Assembly (NCBI GenBank): GCA_018714925.1
Contig: DVMP01000153.1
Coordinates: forward strand, 1-38,039
DNA: 38,039 bases
Direction: 5' to 3'
Source of the DNA: Candidatus Allocopromorpha excrementigallinarum
GTDB taxonomy: Bacteria > Bacillota > Clostridia > Peptostreptococcales > Anaerovoracaceae
Each line of letters begins with the position of its first letter. Position 1 is the stretch's first letter. Below, piece after piece: positions 7,896 through 14,713 of the stretch. Both the position numbers and the translations under genes were made by a program. The notes under the pieces were generated by a model. It was given only the letters and a program-made list of their open reading frames with translations. It was not told the origin of the DNA and did no database searches.

Positions 7896-8282
7896 CTACT
7901 CAAACGTCAGCGCGTGCTGCGGACATGTCTTGACGCACTTGGGATCACCCTTGCACGTATCGCATATATATGACTTTTCGTCCCTTATCCTTACCACCTT
8001 TTTAGGACATTTCTCCGCGCAGGCGCCGCAGCCTATACACTTGTCATGGTCCACCGTTATGTATTCATCCATTTTAATGGCTCCCGCAGGACAGTTCCTG
8101 GCGCATATGCCGCAGAGGATGCAGAAATGATCGGCGTATTTCAGCTCACCCCTGTCGTAATATGTTTCAATGGCTATCCTTGCCTTTGAAGGTATGTACT
8201 CGCCTTCCTTATAGGCGGAACAGACCTGGGCGCACAGCTGGCAGCCTATGCAGCTGGTTTTGTTGAACTTGAGTCTTTTCAT
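7896..8282 (-). CDS. Four-cluster [4Fe-4S] ferredoxin, electron-transfer partner of AOR
   Basis: A 128-residue iron-sulfur protein with four cysteine groups: CIGCQLCAQVC, CILCGICARNC, CIGCGACAEKC, and CDTC followed by KGDPKCVKTC. This is the HycB/DmsB-like polyferredoxin layout, enough for four [4Fe-4S] clusters. It has no signal peptide or membrane segment, so it acts in the cytoplasm and probably links AOR to the ferredoxin pool or to NAD(H). The start is ATG at 8282; a TTG at 8288 is 5 bp after AGGAGG and is an alternative that would add two residues. The open frame continues upstream to 8438 through the terminator of the leader RNA, so that extension is not coding. It heads the AOR operon. 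Confidence 0.92.
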   Translation of the reverse strand: MKRLKFNKTSCIGCQLCAQVCSAYKEGEYIPSKARIAIETYYDRGELKYADHFCILCGICARNCPAGAIKMDEYITVDHDKCIGCGACAEKCPKKVVRIRDEKSYICDTCKGDPKCVKTCPQHALTFE

Positions 8283-8340
8283 TTTCAATGGATCCTCCTC
8301 GATTTTATACAGAACCGTTTCCCGCGGATTCCAAGGTCCG

Positions 8341-8408
8341 AAAATAAAAAAAGTGCAACTGAAAAACCCGGAGGAAACGCTCCCTCGATAAAAGGTTCTC
8401 CTTTGCAC
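8341..8408 (-). terminator. Intrinsic terminator in the AOR leader RNA (attenuator)
   Basis: On the minus strand GTGCAA (8408-8403) pairs with TTGCAC (8358-8353), with inner pairs AACC/GGTT and GAGG/CCTC, and is followed at once by TTTTTTTATTTT. The upstream arm lies inside the conserved 3' part of the putative aptamer, so aptamer and terminator exclude each other. It lies about 55 bases before the ferredoxin gene, so it is a control point and not the end of tupC. Confidence 0.85.
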
Positions 8409-8490
8409 AATGGCAGGCGGCAAAATCGCTCTCACCACCCTGACGTTCTCACCGGCAGCATGTGTCGTGTGAGAATCGGAGTTCTATCTG
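8387..8490 (-). promoter_or_regulatory. Structured leader RNA, probable Moco-family riboswitch (AOR operon)
   Basis: A transcript starting near 8494 would fold as follows. Closing helix: GAUAGAA+CUCC (8488-8478) with GGAG (8401-8398) and UUUUAUC (8393-8387). Hairpin 1: UUCUCAC/GUGAGAA around 8474-8446. Hairpin 2: CAGG(G)UGG/CCGCCUG around 8440-8413. Then comes a conserved-looking tail GCCUGCCAUUGUGCAAAG (8418-8401). The CUCCGA box (8481-8476) and this tail recur in the tupA leader at 11095-11187. The setting (tungsten enzyme, adjoining tungstate transporter and pterin genes) and the remembered layout of Moco RNAs support the molybdenum/tungsten cofactor riboswitch family. Because the tail contains the terminator's 5' arm, ligand binding should favour read-through (an ON switch). 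Class identity is recalled, not searched. Confidence 0.68.
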
Positions 8491-8501
8491 CTGTTGATAC
8501 C

Positions 8502-8530
8502 ATTATACCTGTAAGTTAAAATCTTGTCAA
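8502..8530 (-). promoter_or_regulatory. Consensus sigma-A promoter of the ferredoxin-AOR operon
   Basis: TTGACA (8530-8525) and TATAAT (8507-8502) on the minus strand are both perfect and 17 bp apart. The start site would be near 8494, immediately before the leader RNA. So strong a promoter fits control at the level of termination rather than initiation. Confidence 0.88.
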
Positions 8531-8552
8531 TGACATTAATTTTTTCAGGCGC

Positions 8553-9257
8553 CTATATGAGAAGCTCTCCCTCCACAAACCTTCTGGTGGTTTCCTTCCG
8601 CGGATTCAGGAGTATGTCCTCACAGCTTCCCCGGTCGGCTATGCTTCCCTTGTGCATCATTATTATCCTGTCGCACATTCTCTTTGCCTGGGCCAGATTG
8701 TGAGTCACCGTTACTATGGTTATATCTTCCCTTCCGCTTATGGAAAGGAGCATCCTCTCTATTTCCGCCGTAGTATAGGGATCTATATTGGCCGTAGGCT
8801 CGTCTAAAAGGAGCAGCCTCGGCCTGAAGGAAAGGGCCCTGGCAAGGGCCACCTTCTGCCTTTCCCCTCCCGAAAGCTTCCATGGTCGCTGTTTTCTCAG
8901 CTTCTCAAGGCTAAGCTCTTCCATGAGAGGCCTTATTCTCTTCTCCGCCTCTTCTCCTGAAATTCCTCTCAGCTTCAGAGGATAGCTTATATTTTTTTCC
9001 ACTGTGGAGGATATGAGATACGGATCCTGAAAGACAAGGCTCACCTCTTCCCGGGGAAACGCAGCCTCTCCGTCGTAGAGAACTCTTCCCGAGGTGGGAG
9101 CCAGTATTCCCGCTATAATATTGAGAAGTGTGGTTTTCCCCGCCCCGTTGGGGCCTATTATTCCTGTTCTGCTTCCGTGCTCTATCCTCCCCCTCTCTAT
9201 ATTGAGCACGGTTTTTTCTCCAAAGGTTTTATTGAGGGCTTCCAGTAAAACCTCCAC
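8553..9257 (-). CDS. tupC: Tungstate ABC transporter ATP-binding protein TupC
   Basis: A roughly 234-residue ATPase with Walker A GPNGAGKTT, Q-loop in LVFQDPYL, signature LSGGERQKVALARAL and Walker B LLLLDEPTAN. It powers oxyanion import together with TupB and TupA. It lacks the C-terminal TOBE oxyanion-binding domain seen in ModC-type subunits. The start is uncertain: GTG at 9257 follows AGGTGA by 5 bp and gives a normal short N-terminus, whereas a GTG at 9275 adds six residues and overlaps tupB further. tupB ends at 9262. No clear terminator follows; the next element is the AOR promoter. Tungstate specificity is taken from TupA. Confidence 0.9.
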   Translation of the reverse strand: MEVLLEALNKTFGEKTVLNIERGRIEHGSRTGIIGPNGAGKTTLLNIIAGILAPTSGRVLYDGEAAFPREEVSLVFQDPYLISSTVEKNISYPLKLRGISGEEAEKRIRPLMEELSLEKLRKQRPWKLSGGERQKVALARALSFRPRLLLLDEPTANIDPYTTAEIERMLLSISGREDITIVTVTHNLAQAKRMCDRIIMMHKGSIADRGSCEDILLNPRKETTRRFVEGELLI

Positions 9258-9261
9258 GCCA

Positions 9262-9957
9262 TCACCTGCTTTCACGTTCCTGAAAATAATAAAGCACCCC
9301 GTTGATGATAAAGGCTATACACAGCAGAATAATACCTACAGCTATGGCTCTTTCATAATCTCCCATGCCTTTAAGCTCTGAAATATACGTGGTCATGACT
9401 CTTGTCTTTCCTTTTATATTGCCTCCCACTATCATCACCGCGCCCACCTCTGACACGGCTCTTCCGAAGCCGCTTACCACAGCGGTGATTATTCCCACGC
9501 GCATTTCATAAATTAAAAGCCTCATTCTCTCGGCTCTTCCCGCTCCGAGGGTAATTCCCAGAGCGTTTACAACCGCCGCCTTTTCCTTTACGATATTATA
9601 GGTGAGTCCTGTGATTATAGGTGTTACCAGGCATATCTGGGCTATAATCATGGCGGTCACAGTATAATTAAGCTGCAGACTTCCCAGGGGGCCTCTCCTC
9701 ATAAGTATGAGAAACACCGTAAGTCCGGCAATAACGGGAGGCAGGCTCATAAAAGTATATATGAGCCTGACTATAATTCCCTTGCCTTTAAAATCGTATG
9801 TTCCTATGAGTATTCCCAGAGGAATTCCCATAACAGTGGATATTATGACAGATGAAAATGAAACGTAAAGAGACAGTCCCACAATTTCAAAGATCTCCTC
9901 ATCTGCCGTGAATATTAACTTTACAGCTTCTCCTATCCCCTGTACGATAGTGTCCAT
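9262..9957 (-). CDS. tupB: Tungstate ABC transporter permease TupB
   Basis: A 231-residue integral membrane protein with five or six hydrophobic segments and a cytoplasmic-loop motif (about residues 130-170: VNALGITLGAGRAERMRL) corresponding to the EAA loop that contacts the ATPase. It is the TupB/ModB-like channel subunit that works as a homodimer. It lies between tupA (23-bp gap) and tupC (overlap). Its sequence (MGIPLGILIGTYDFKGKG, LTGLTYNIVKEKAAVV-like) resembles the TupB branch more than ModB. The ribosome site (GAGG, about 13 bp upstream) is weak. Confidence 0.9.
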   Translation of the reverse strand: MDTIVQGIGEAVKLIFTADEEIFEIVGLSLYVSFSSVIISTVMGIPLGILIGTYDFKGKGIIVRLIYTFMSLPPVIAGLTVFLILMRRGPLGSLQLNYTVTAMIIAQICLVTPIITGLTYNIVKEKAAVVNALGITLGAGRAERMRLLIYEMRVGIITAVVSGFGRAVSEVGAVMIVGGNIKGKTRVMTTYISELKGMGDYERAIAVGIILLCIAFIINGVLYYFQERESR

Positions 9958-9980
9958 ATTTTTCCGGTCCTCACCTGTTC

Positions 9981-10844
9981 CTACTGGGCGTTGGGTACAA
10001 AGAGAGCTTCGCCGTATTCCTCAACACCGTACTCGCCTATAAGGCTCTGGGTTTCGTCGGAAACGATCCATTCCTGGAATGCCTTGGCTCCCTCGTGGTT
10101 TATATTCTCGTTCTTGTCAGGATTTACGCATATAACGCCGTACTGGTTGTAAAGAACTCCGCTTGGATCCTTTTCACACAGAATAGTAAGGGATGTGTCT
10201 CCGCCCACGTTGAGCCATGTGGCTCTGTCAGCCAGAGTATATCCGCTCATTTCATCAGCCATGGTTATAACATCAGCCATTCCCGCGGCTGCCTCAACAT
10301 ACCATTCTCCTGAAGGAGTCAGACCCGCTTCCTCCCATATGGAAAGCTCTTTTGTATGGGTTCCCGACTCATCGGCTCTTGATACGAATGTCGCCTGATT
10401 TTCCATAATGTCTCCAAAGGCGGCGATAGCGTCGTCTCCCGCATTGGCGCTCACTCCGGCAGGATCCGCCTCAGGTCCCACAATAACAAAATCATTGTAC
10501 ATTACATCCATTCTGCCGTCCTCGTCAGCATGTCCCCCTGCCACATATTCTTCTTCAGCGGCAGGAGAATGAACCAGAAGCACATCGGCTTCGCCGTTTT
10601 CTCCCATTGTCATGGCTTCACCTGAGCCTACTGACACCACATCCACGGTATAGCCCGATTCTTCCTCAAACACAGGGAGTATCGCGTCAAGAAGCCCGCT
10701 GTCCTTGGTGCTGGTAGTCGTGGCCAGGATTATGGTTCCGCTGCCGTCAGCTGATTCTTCCTCGCTTCCGCATCCTGACAGAAGAACTGTCATTGACAGC
10801 GCCATTGTCAGCGCCAGGATGACTGCAAAAATTCTTTTCTTCAT
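9981..10844 (-). CDS. tupA: Tungstate-binding lipoprotein TupA
   Basis: A 287-residue substrate-binding lipoprotein: lysine-rich start, hydrophobic segment and lipobox LLSGC with the acylated Cys25. The mature protein begins with an acidic linker and then ILATTTSTKDSGLLD, where the TTTS motif is the oxyanion-binding signature of TupA/WtpA-type proteins. Later VSRADESGTHTKE supplies further ligands. It captures tungstate (possibly molybdate) at the outer membrane face and hands it to TupBC. ATG at 10844 has GGAGG 5 bp upstream; an in-frame TTG at 10856 is not needed. It is the first gene of tupABC and stands behind a roughly 380-base leader with its own terminator. Confidence 0.93.
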   Translation of the reverse strand: MKKRIFAVILALTMALSMTVLLSGCGSEEESADGSGTIILATTTSTKDSGLLDAILPVFEEESGYTVDVVSVGSGEAMTMGENGEADVLLVHSPAAEEEYVAGGHADEDGRMDVMYNDFVIVGPEADPAGVSANAGDDAIAAFGDIMENQATFVSRADESGTHTKELSIWEEAGLTPSGEWYVEAAAGMADVITMADEMSGYTLADRATWLNVGGDTSLTILCEKDPSGVLYNQYGVICVNPDKNENINHEGAKAFQEWIVSDETQSLIGEYGVEEYGEALFVPNAQ

Positions 10845-11083
10845 AATTACCTCCAATTTCTCGCAGCAATAATATTCGATAAACGCCTTCCATCGTTTAT
10901 ACCGTCTTTACAGCAGCTGCCGGCAAAGCCCTTCCGCTTCCTTTTCGGCATCTAATCTTAAAGCAATATTCCCCATTAAAAAAAGGAACGTAAACAGCCC
11001 TCCTCCGCGGCTTTCCTCAGGCTCCGCCGCGCAGACACTACAAACAAAAAAGAATTTTTCGGAATGAAAAATTCTTTTTGACA
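10845..11083 (-). promoter_or_regulatory. Untranslated stretch before tupA with a terminator and an operator-like repeat
   Basis: No gene is seen here. Next to the leader is a bidirectional hairpin (11047-11079, listed separately). Closer to tupA, ATAAACG and CGTTTAT (10879-10900) form a 7-8-7 inverted repeat about 20 bases before the ribosome site. It overlaps a weak TATAAA with TTGCCG 19 bp upstream, so it could be a repressor operator on a second promoter or an mRNA hairpin. GCGGC/GCCGC (around 11020-11000) and a run of seven T (minus strand, near 10980) suggest another possible stop. Confidence 0.4.
11046..11080 (-). terminator. Terminator in the tupABC leader
   Basis: A perfect 14-bp inverted repeat, AAAAAGAATTTTTC (11047-11060) with GAAAAATTCTTTTT (11066-11079), 5-base loop, with an unbroken run of T on the downstream side in minus-strand reading. 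It is A/U-rich and symmetrical, so it could also stop plus-strand transcription. It lies nine bases after the closing helix of the leader RNA and 200 bases before tupA, as expected of an attenuator. Confidence 0.7.
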
Positions 11084-11088
11084 GCTGT

Positions 11089-11191
11089 CATATCATTCCT
11101 TTCCAAAACGGGAGGCCGAAAGGTTTCCCTCGCGACCCATCGACAGAAGCCCCATGGCCCAATCGCTTTAGGGAACTCTGTTCGGAATATG
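11089..11191 (-). promoter_or_regulatory. Structured leader RNA of tupABC, probable Moco/Tuco-family riboswitch
   Basis: On the minus strand, CAUAUUCC (11191-11184) pairs with GGAAU and AUAUG (11099-11089). Inside, GUUCCCU (11176-11170) pairs with AGGGAAAC (11130-11123) and GCGAUU (11166-11161) with GGGUCGC (11138-11132), making a long hairpin. Its loop UUCUGU (11148-11143) can pair with ACAGAG (11181-11176), a possible pseudoknot in competition with the first base pair of that helix. The box UUCCGA (11187-11182) and tail GCCUCCCGUUUUGGAAAG (11116-11099) match CUCCGA and GCCUGCCAUUGUGCAAAG of the AOR leader, position for position. The second hairpin of the AOR leader is absent here (six bases instead of about 25). 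Loss of one helix is what I recall for the tungsten-associated Tuco variant. Confidence 0.62.
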
Positions 11192-11219
11192 TGTATTTAT
11201 TTACTTTCTTTATATTATC

Positions 11220-11248
11220 AGTTTACCACAGCGTTAATTTTCTAACAA
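11220..11248 (-). promoter_or_regulatory. Promoter of tupABC and its leader
   Basis: TTGTTA (11248-11243) and TAAACT (11225-11220) are 17 bp apart on the minus strand. A second, overlapping pair, TTAACG (11237-11232) and TATAAA (11214-11209), is also 17 bp apart. Either would start transcription just upstream of the leader RNA at 11191. Confidence 0.5.
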
Positions 11249-11274
11249 CTCTTTTTTGAATTTTAACTGAAAAT

Positions 11275-11763
11275 TTAGCGGAAGCCCTTTTCTGAAGAAT
11301 CCGTTTTTGTCTTCTTCCCGTACATCCTCATAAGTCCGCCCTCGTCATCTCTTACCGTGTGCAGGAAGCTGAAGCCGTATCTCTCATAAAATGAATCATA
11401 CTCCGTAATGAGATAAAGCCGGTCAACGCCCCGGTCAGCCATATCCTCGCAGGCTCTTTCAAGGAGTCTTCCCGCTATTCCCCTGCCCCTGTGCTCCTCC
11501 TCCACGTAGAGGGCGCACAGATTGGGAGAAAGATCCCTTCGTTCATGAAAATCGTTTTCGATTATCCCCGCGCCTCCTATGATTTTCTCATCACTGTCCA
11601 AAACGAGATACCACCGCGGCACCGCCCCTTTCCGGCAGATACATTCCTCCATGCTCTCAGCGTAGGCTTCCCGCGGCACGTCCCATTTTTCGCTGAACCA
11701 CGCGGCCGCCTCCTCCTTCATGGCGGCCGCCTCATCTATGCTCACTATTCTGTAGTTCTTCAT
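11275..11763 (-). CDS. GNAT-family N-acetyltransferase
   Basis: A 162-residue GCN5-related acetyltransferase. The acetyl-CoA loop is HRGRGIAGRLLERA (about residues 93-106), preceded by the beta-4 strand LCALYVEEE and followed by LYLITEYDSFYERYGFSFL, a normal GNAT C-terminal half. The N-terminal half (WFSEKWDVPREAYAESM) resembles acetyltransferases of unknown substrate. ATG at 11763 has AAAGGAG upstream. A TATAAT at 11801-11796 suggests its own promoter in the 68-bp gap after the BceB-like gene. Being beside a BceAB-type pump it might take part in antibiotic tolerance, but nothing in the sequence shows this. The acceptor cannot be named. Confidence 0.85.
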   Translation of the reverse strand: MKNYRIVSIDEAAAMKEEAAAWFSEKWDVPREAYAESMEECICRKGAVPRWYLVLDSDEKIIGGAGIIENDFHERRDLSPNLCALYVEEEHRGRGIAGRLLERACEDMADRGVDRLYLITEYDSFYERYGFSFLHTVRDDEGGLMRMYGKKTKTDSSEKGFR

Positions 11764-11831
11764 TGTCCTCTCCTTTATTCTTTCTCAGACTTTATATTAT
11801 ATGTGCATGGCTTCAGGAAAAGGACGGAGCC

Positions 11832-13826
11832 TTATCCTTCGCTGTACACCACGTTTCTTCTGGCTATCATGTAGGTGGCCAGGAAATACAGTGCATATAT
11901 TATTATCATTACAGCCACCACTATGGCCGAGATTACGTATATGAAGCCTGTTCCCTCTGCAAGCCCCGCCTGCTTTATCATATAGGCGCAGAGCCATGCC
12001 GCGGGTATACTTGACAGAAGAGGAACGGCAAAGGGCAGAAAGAAAAAGCTGAATATCTGCCTGAAAAGAGTTTTCCTCTGCTCCCTCTCTCCCGCTCCAA
12101 GCTGGAAGAGCACTCTGTATCTCCTTCTGTCGTCGGATATTCCTGAGAGGGTTTTCAGAGCCAGCATGGCCATTGCCATAAACACGAATACAATTCCGAT
12201 GTATATGGCTGCCACTACGAATATTGCAGAGAAGCTGTTTCTGCTTATTCTTGCCGCCTCACGTATTCTGTAATCGTTGACGGTCTGAGAGTATTCCATA
12301 TCTCCTTCGCGTACTGTGACCTCATAGAAAAGCTCCTCCTCCAGCGCCTCCGCGTCGTAGCGGTCCTTTACAAGGTCATATGAAATACAGTTTCCCGCCA
12401 CCTCAAGACCTTCAGCCGCCTCATCGGGAACCACAGCCACAAAATATATCCAGAAAATATCAAACCAGTTGTCAGCCATTCCCCTGTATTCGTATGTCTT
12501 TCCTCCCAGCTCAAGAAGGGCTCCGGAAAAGTCCGAATTTCTTATGCTGGCATCCTCGCTTCCTATGAGAAAGCCTCCCTCAAGGTCCACAGGGTCGTAG
12601 CCCTTAGCCTCTCTGAGCCTGTTGTATTCGCTCTCCTTTATTACCGTATCTGTCAGGCCTTCGTAGCCCTCTCCCGTCCATGGAGTAAAGCTGTGAAGAT
12701 ATCCCTCTCCCGTATCGTATATGGTGTATGGTATTTCCTCCTTTACAGGGGAGTACCTTTCTATTATCCTTTTTCCTTCCTCAGGTGTAATGGGGCTTCC
12801 TTCCTCTTCGCCGGACTCCTCCGTATTGTATACATCCTCCATCAGGGTCACATCAAAGGGATAGTAGGTATCAATGCTCATTTCCTCAGATACCTTCTGA
12901 GTGAAGGAAACGTCTGCTCCTATAACGGCGAAGGCTATGAGAAAGGAAAGGAGTCCCGCCATTACCGAATTGGCCCTCATTTTTCCCGAAAGCTGACGAA
13001 GTGTAAAGGTGTTGGTGCCTCTTGAGCAGAATCTTCTGTTTTTAAGCATAAAGGCGGTAACGCTTCTGGCCGCGGCTATATGCATCATCACTATGGATAC
13101 GGACATGAGAGCCATGCTCCCGAAAATACCCATACCGCTTGTGGAGCCTGTCATCACCGAATCCACCGCTTCTTTGAATATTACAAAGCTGGCTACCATT
13201 CCTCCCAGGGATACTATCCCTGCCGCCAGCCAGGCGGCAGGATGCTTTACCTGCTTGTCAACCACTCTGTCTCCGTGTATCAGATCGTATATCTTTACCC
13301 TTTTTAGATACAGAGCCGAAGCTGCCGAAGCCAGTATAAACATAGCGCACACCAGCACCACCGTCAGCAGAAGGCCCTCCGGAGAATAATCGGCCATCTC
13401 TATCTCCACCTCCATGAGGCGCATTATGAGGAACATCATCCCCTGATATATGAACATTCCCAGAGCTATACCCGTTCCCAGGGCAATAAGGCACATTATC
13501 ATGGTCTCCGTCAGAAATATGGACAGGAGATTTCTCCTCGTCATCCCCAGTGTGAGATATGTTCCGAACTCTCTTTTTCTCAGCTTCAGCATAAAGGAGG
13601 TGGCGTATCCCAGAACAAATGCCGTTATTACAGCTCCCGCTATGGTCACTCCCAGAATTCCCTGGGACACATTGCCCATGGTCTCAGCCTTGTCAGCCAG
13701 CTGATCGCTGTAGGTTACGTTGTTCATGGCGAACATGAGAGCTACTGTAAGTGATACTGTTATAAAGTAGATAAGGTAATTTCCCAGCTGTCTTCTTACG
13801 TTTCTTCCTGCCAGCTTAGCGAACAT
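11832..13826 (-). CDS. BceB-type (FtsX-fold) ABC transporter permease
   Basis: A 664-residue membrane protein with about ten membrane segments and a large extracytoplasmic domain (about residues 300-510, between membrane segments 7 and 8) rich in acidic residues and tyrosines. This is the BceB/VraG layout used for sensing and resisting peptide antibiotics or lipid II-cycle inhibitors. The start MFAKLAGRNVRRQLGNYLIYF is the usual family N-terminus and follows GGGGGTG by about 6 bp; ATG at 13832 and TTG at 13841 are in frame but poorly placed. It overlaps the ATPase gene by 11 bp. No two-component genes adjoin it; the BceRS-type pair at 1-1210 is the closest candidate. Confidence 0.9.
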   Translation of the reverse strand: MFAKLAGRNVRRQLGNYLIYFITVSLTVALMFAMNNVTYSDQLADKAETMGNVSQGILGVTIAGAVITAFVLGYATSFMLKLRKREFGTYLTLGMTRRNLLSIFLTETMIMCLIALGTGIALGMFIYQGMMFLIMRLMEVEIEMADYSPEGLLLTVVLVCAMFILASAASALYLKRVKIYDLIHGDRVVDKQVKHPAAWLAAGIVSLGGMVASFVIFKEAVDSVMTGSTSGMGIFGSMALMSVSIVMMHIAAARSVTAFMLKNRRFCSRGTNTFTLRQLSGKMRANSVMAGLLSFLIAFAVIGADVSFTQKVSEEMSIDTYYPFDVTLMEDVYNTEESGEEEGSPITPEEGKRIIERYSPVKEEIPYTIYDTGEGYLHSFTPWTGEGYEGLTDTVIKESEYNRLREAKGYDPVDLEGGFLIGSEDASIRNSDFSGALLELGGKTYEYRGMADNWFDIFWIYFVAVVPDEAAEGLEVAGNCISYDLVKDRYDAEALEEELFYEVTVREGDMEYSQTVNDYRIREAARISRNSFSAIFVVAAIYIGIVFVFMAMAMLALKTLSGISDDRRRYRVLFQLGAGEREQRKTLFRQIFSFFFLPFAVPLLSSIPAAWLCAYMIKQAGLAEGTGFIYVISAIVVAVMIIIYALYFLATYMIARRNVVYSEG

Positions 13827-14580
13827 CCACATCACCCCCAAGGGACGCCATTACCGACAGTATGTCTCTGTACATGGCCGCTCTGTCTCTTTTCCCTCTG
13901 TTCACCTCGCTCCAGAGCCTTCCGTCCTTAAGGAAAAGAACTCTGCCGGCATAGGAGCCCACAAGGGCGTCATGGGTAACCATGAGTATGGTGGAGCCCA
14001 GATCCCGGTTCATCATTTCAAAGGTCTTCATAAGCCTTCCCGAATTTTTCGAGTCAAGGGCTCCCGTAGGCTCGTCGGCCAGCACTATGGCCGGATTTGT
14101 TATTATGGCTCTGGCGCATGCCACTCGCTGCCTTTCTCCTCCCGACAGCTCGTAGGGAAACTTGTCAAGCTGTCCGGTTACTCCCAAAACAGCGGACACC
14201 TTGTTTACCATGTTGCCTGTCTTTGCCATGGATGCTCTCTTCAGATTAAGAGGCAGTGCTATATTCTCTCTGACCGTAAGGGTATCCAGAAGGTTGTACT
14301 CCTGAAATATGAAGCCCAGCTTGTCTCTTCTGAATTTGGAAAGCTGATTTTCCTTCATGGCGGCCAGGTTTGTTCCCTCCAGGTATATGTCTCCCGAGCT
14401 GACCCTGTCTATGGTGGATATAACGTTGAGAAGGGTGCTTTTCCCTGATCCGGAGGCTCCCATTATCGCTGTAAACTCTCCTTTACCCACTGTAAAGGAA
14501 ATTCCGTTGAGAGCCTTGGTAACAACGCTGCCTGTCCCGTAATATTTAGTTACATTGCTCACTTTTAAAATCTCTTCCAT
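13816..14580 (-). CDS. BceA-type ABC transporter ATP-binding protein
   Basis: A 254-residue MacB/LolD-family ATPase with Walker A GASGSGKST (41-49), LGFIFQEYNLLDTLTVRENI (Q-loop), signature LSGGERQRVACARAI, Walker B VLADEPTGALD and H-loop VTHD. It pairs with the FtsX-fold permease just downstream. ATG at 14580 has AAGGAGAG 5 bp upstream; the frame continues upstream through the promoter and is not coding there. Substrate is likely a cell-wall-active peptide or a lipid-linked complex, by family. Confidence 0.92.
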   Translation of the reverse strand: MEEILKVSNVTKYYGTGSVVTKALNGISFTVGKGEFTAIMGASGSGKSTLLNVISTIDRVSSGDIYLEGTNLAAMKENQLSKFRRDKLGFIFQEYNLLDTLTVRENIALPLNLKRASMAKTGNMVNKVSAVLGVTGQLDKFPYELSGGERQRVACARAIITNPAIVLADEPTGALDSKNSGRLMKTFEMMNRDLGSTILMVTHDALVGSYAGRVLFLKDGRLWSEVNRGKRDRAAMYRDILSVMASLGGDVDVR

Positions 14581-14632
14581 CTTTTCTCTCCTTCGGTTGT
14601 CAGGTAATTTCAAATGCCGGCTTACGCATATG

Positions 14633-14699
14633 ATTATAATACGCGCGGCCGGCATTTCTTCTAACTCAGTCTTTGATTTTTCCTTACATTTTCGTAAGG
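14633..14699 (-). promoter_or_regulatory. Promoter and inverted-repeat operator of the BceAB-type genes
   Basis: A perfect TATAAT (14638-14633) has no good -35 box, so an activator is probably needed. CCTTAC and GTAAGG (14682-14699) form a 6-6-6 inverted repeat 43 bp upstream of it. BceR-type regulators bind inverted repeats of about this size upstream of their transporter promoters. AATGCCGGC and GCCGGCATT (around 14612-14657) flank the -10 and could form a large hairpin in DNA or mRNA. Confidence 0.55.
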
Positions 14700-14713
14700 C
14701 TTCCCGAAGCTTT

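Noticed and set aside
8289..8438. N-terminal extension of the AOR ferredoxin by about 50 codons
   Set aside because: This part is the terminator and aptamer tail; the family-typical protein begins at 8282.
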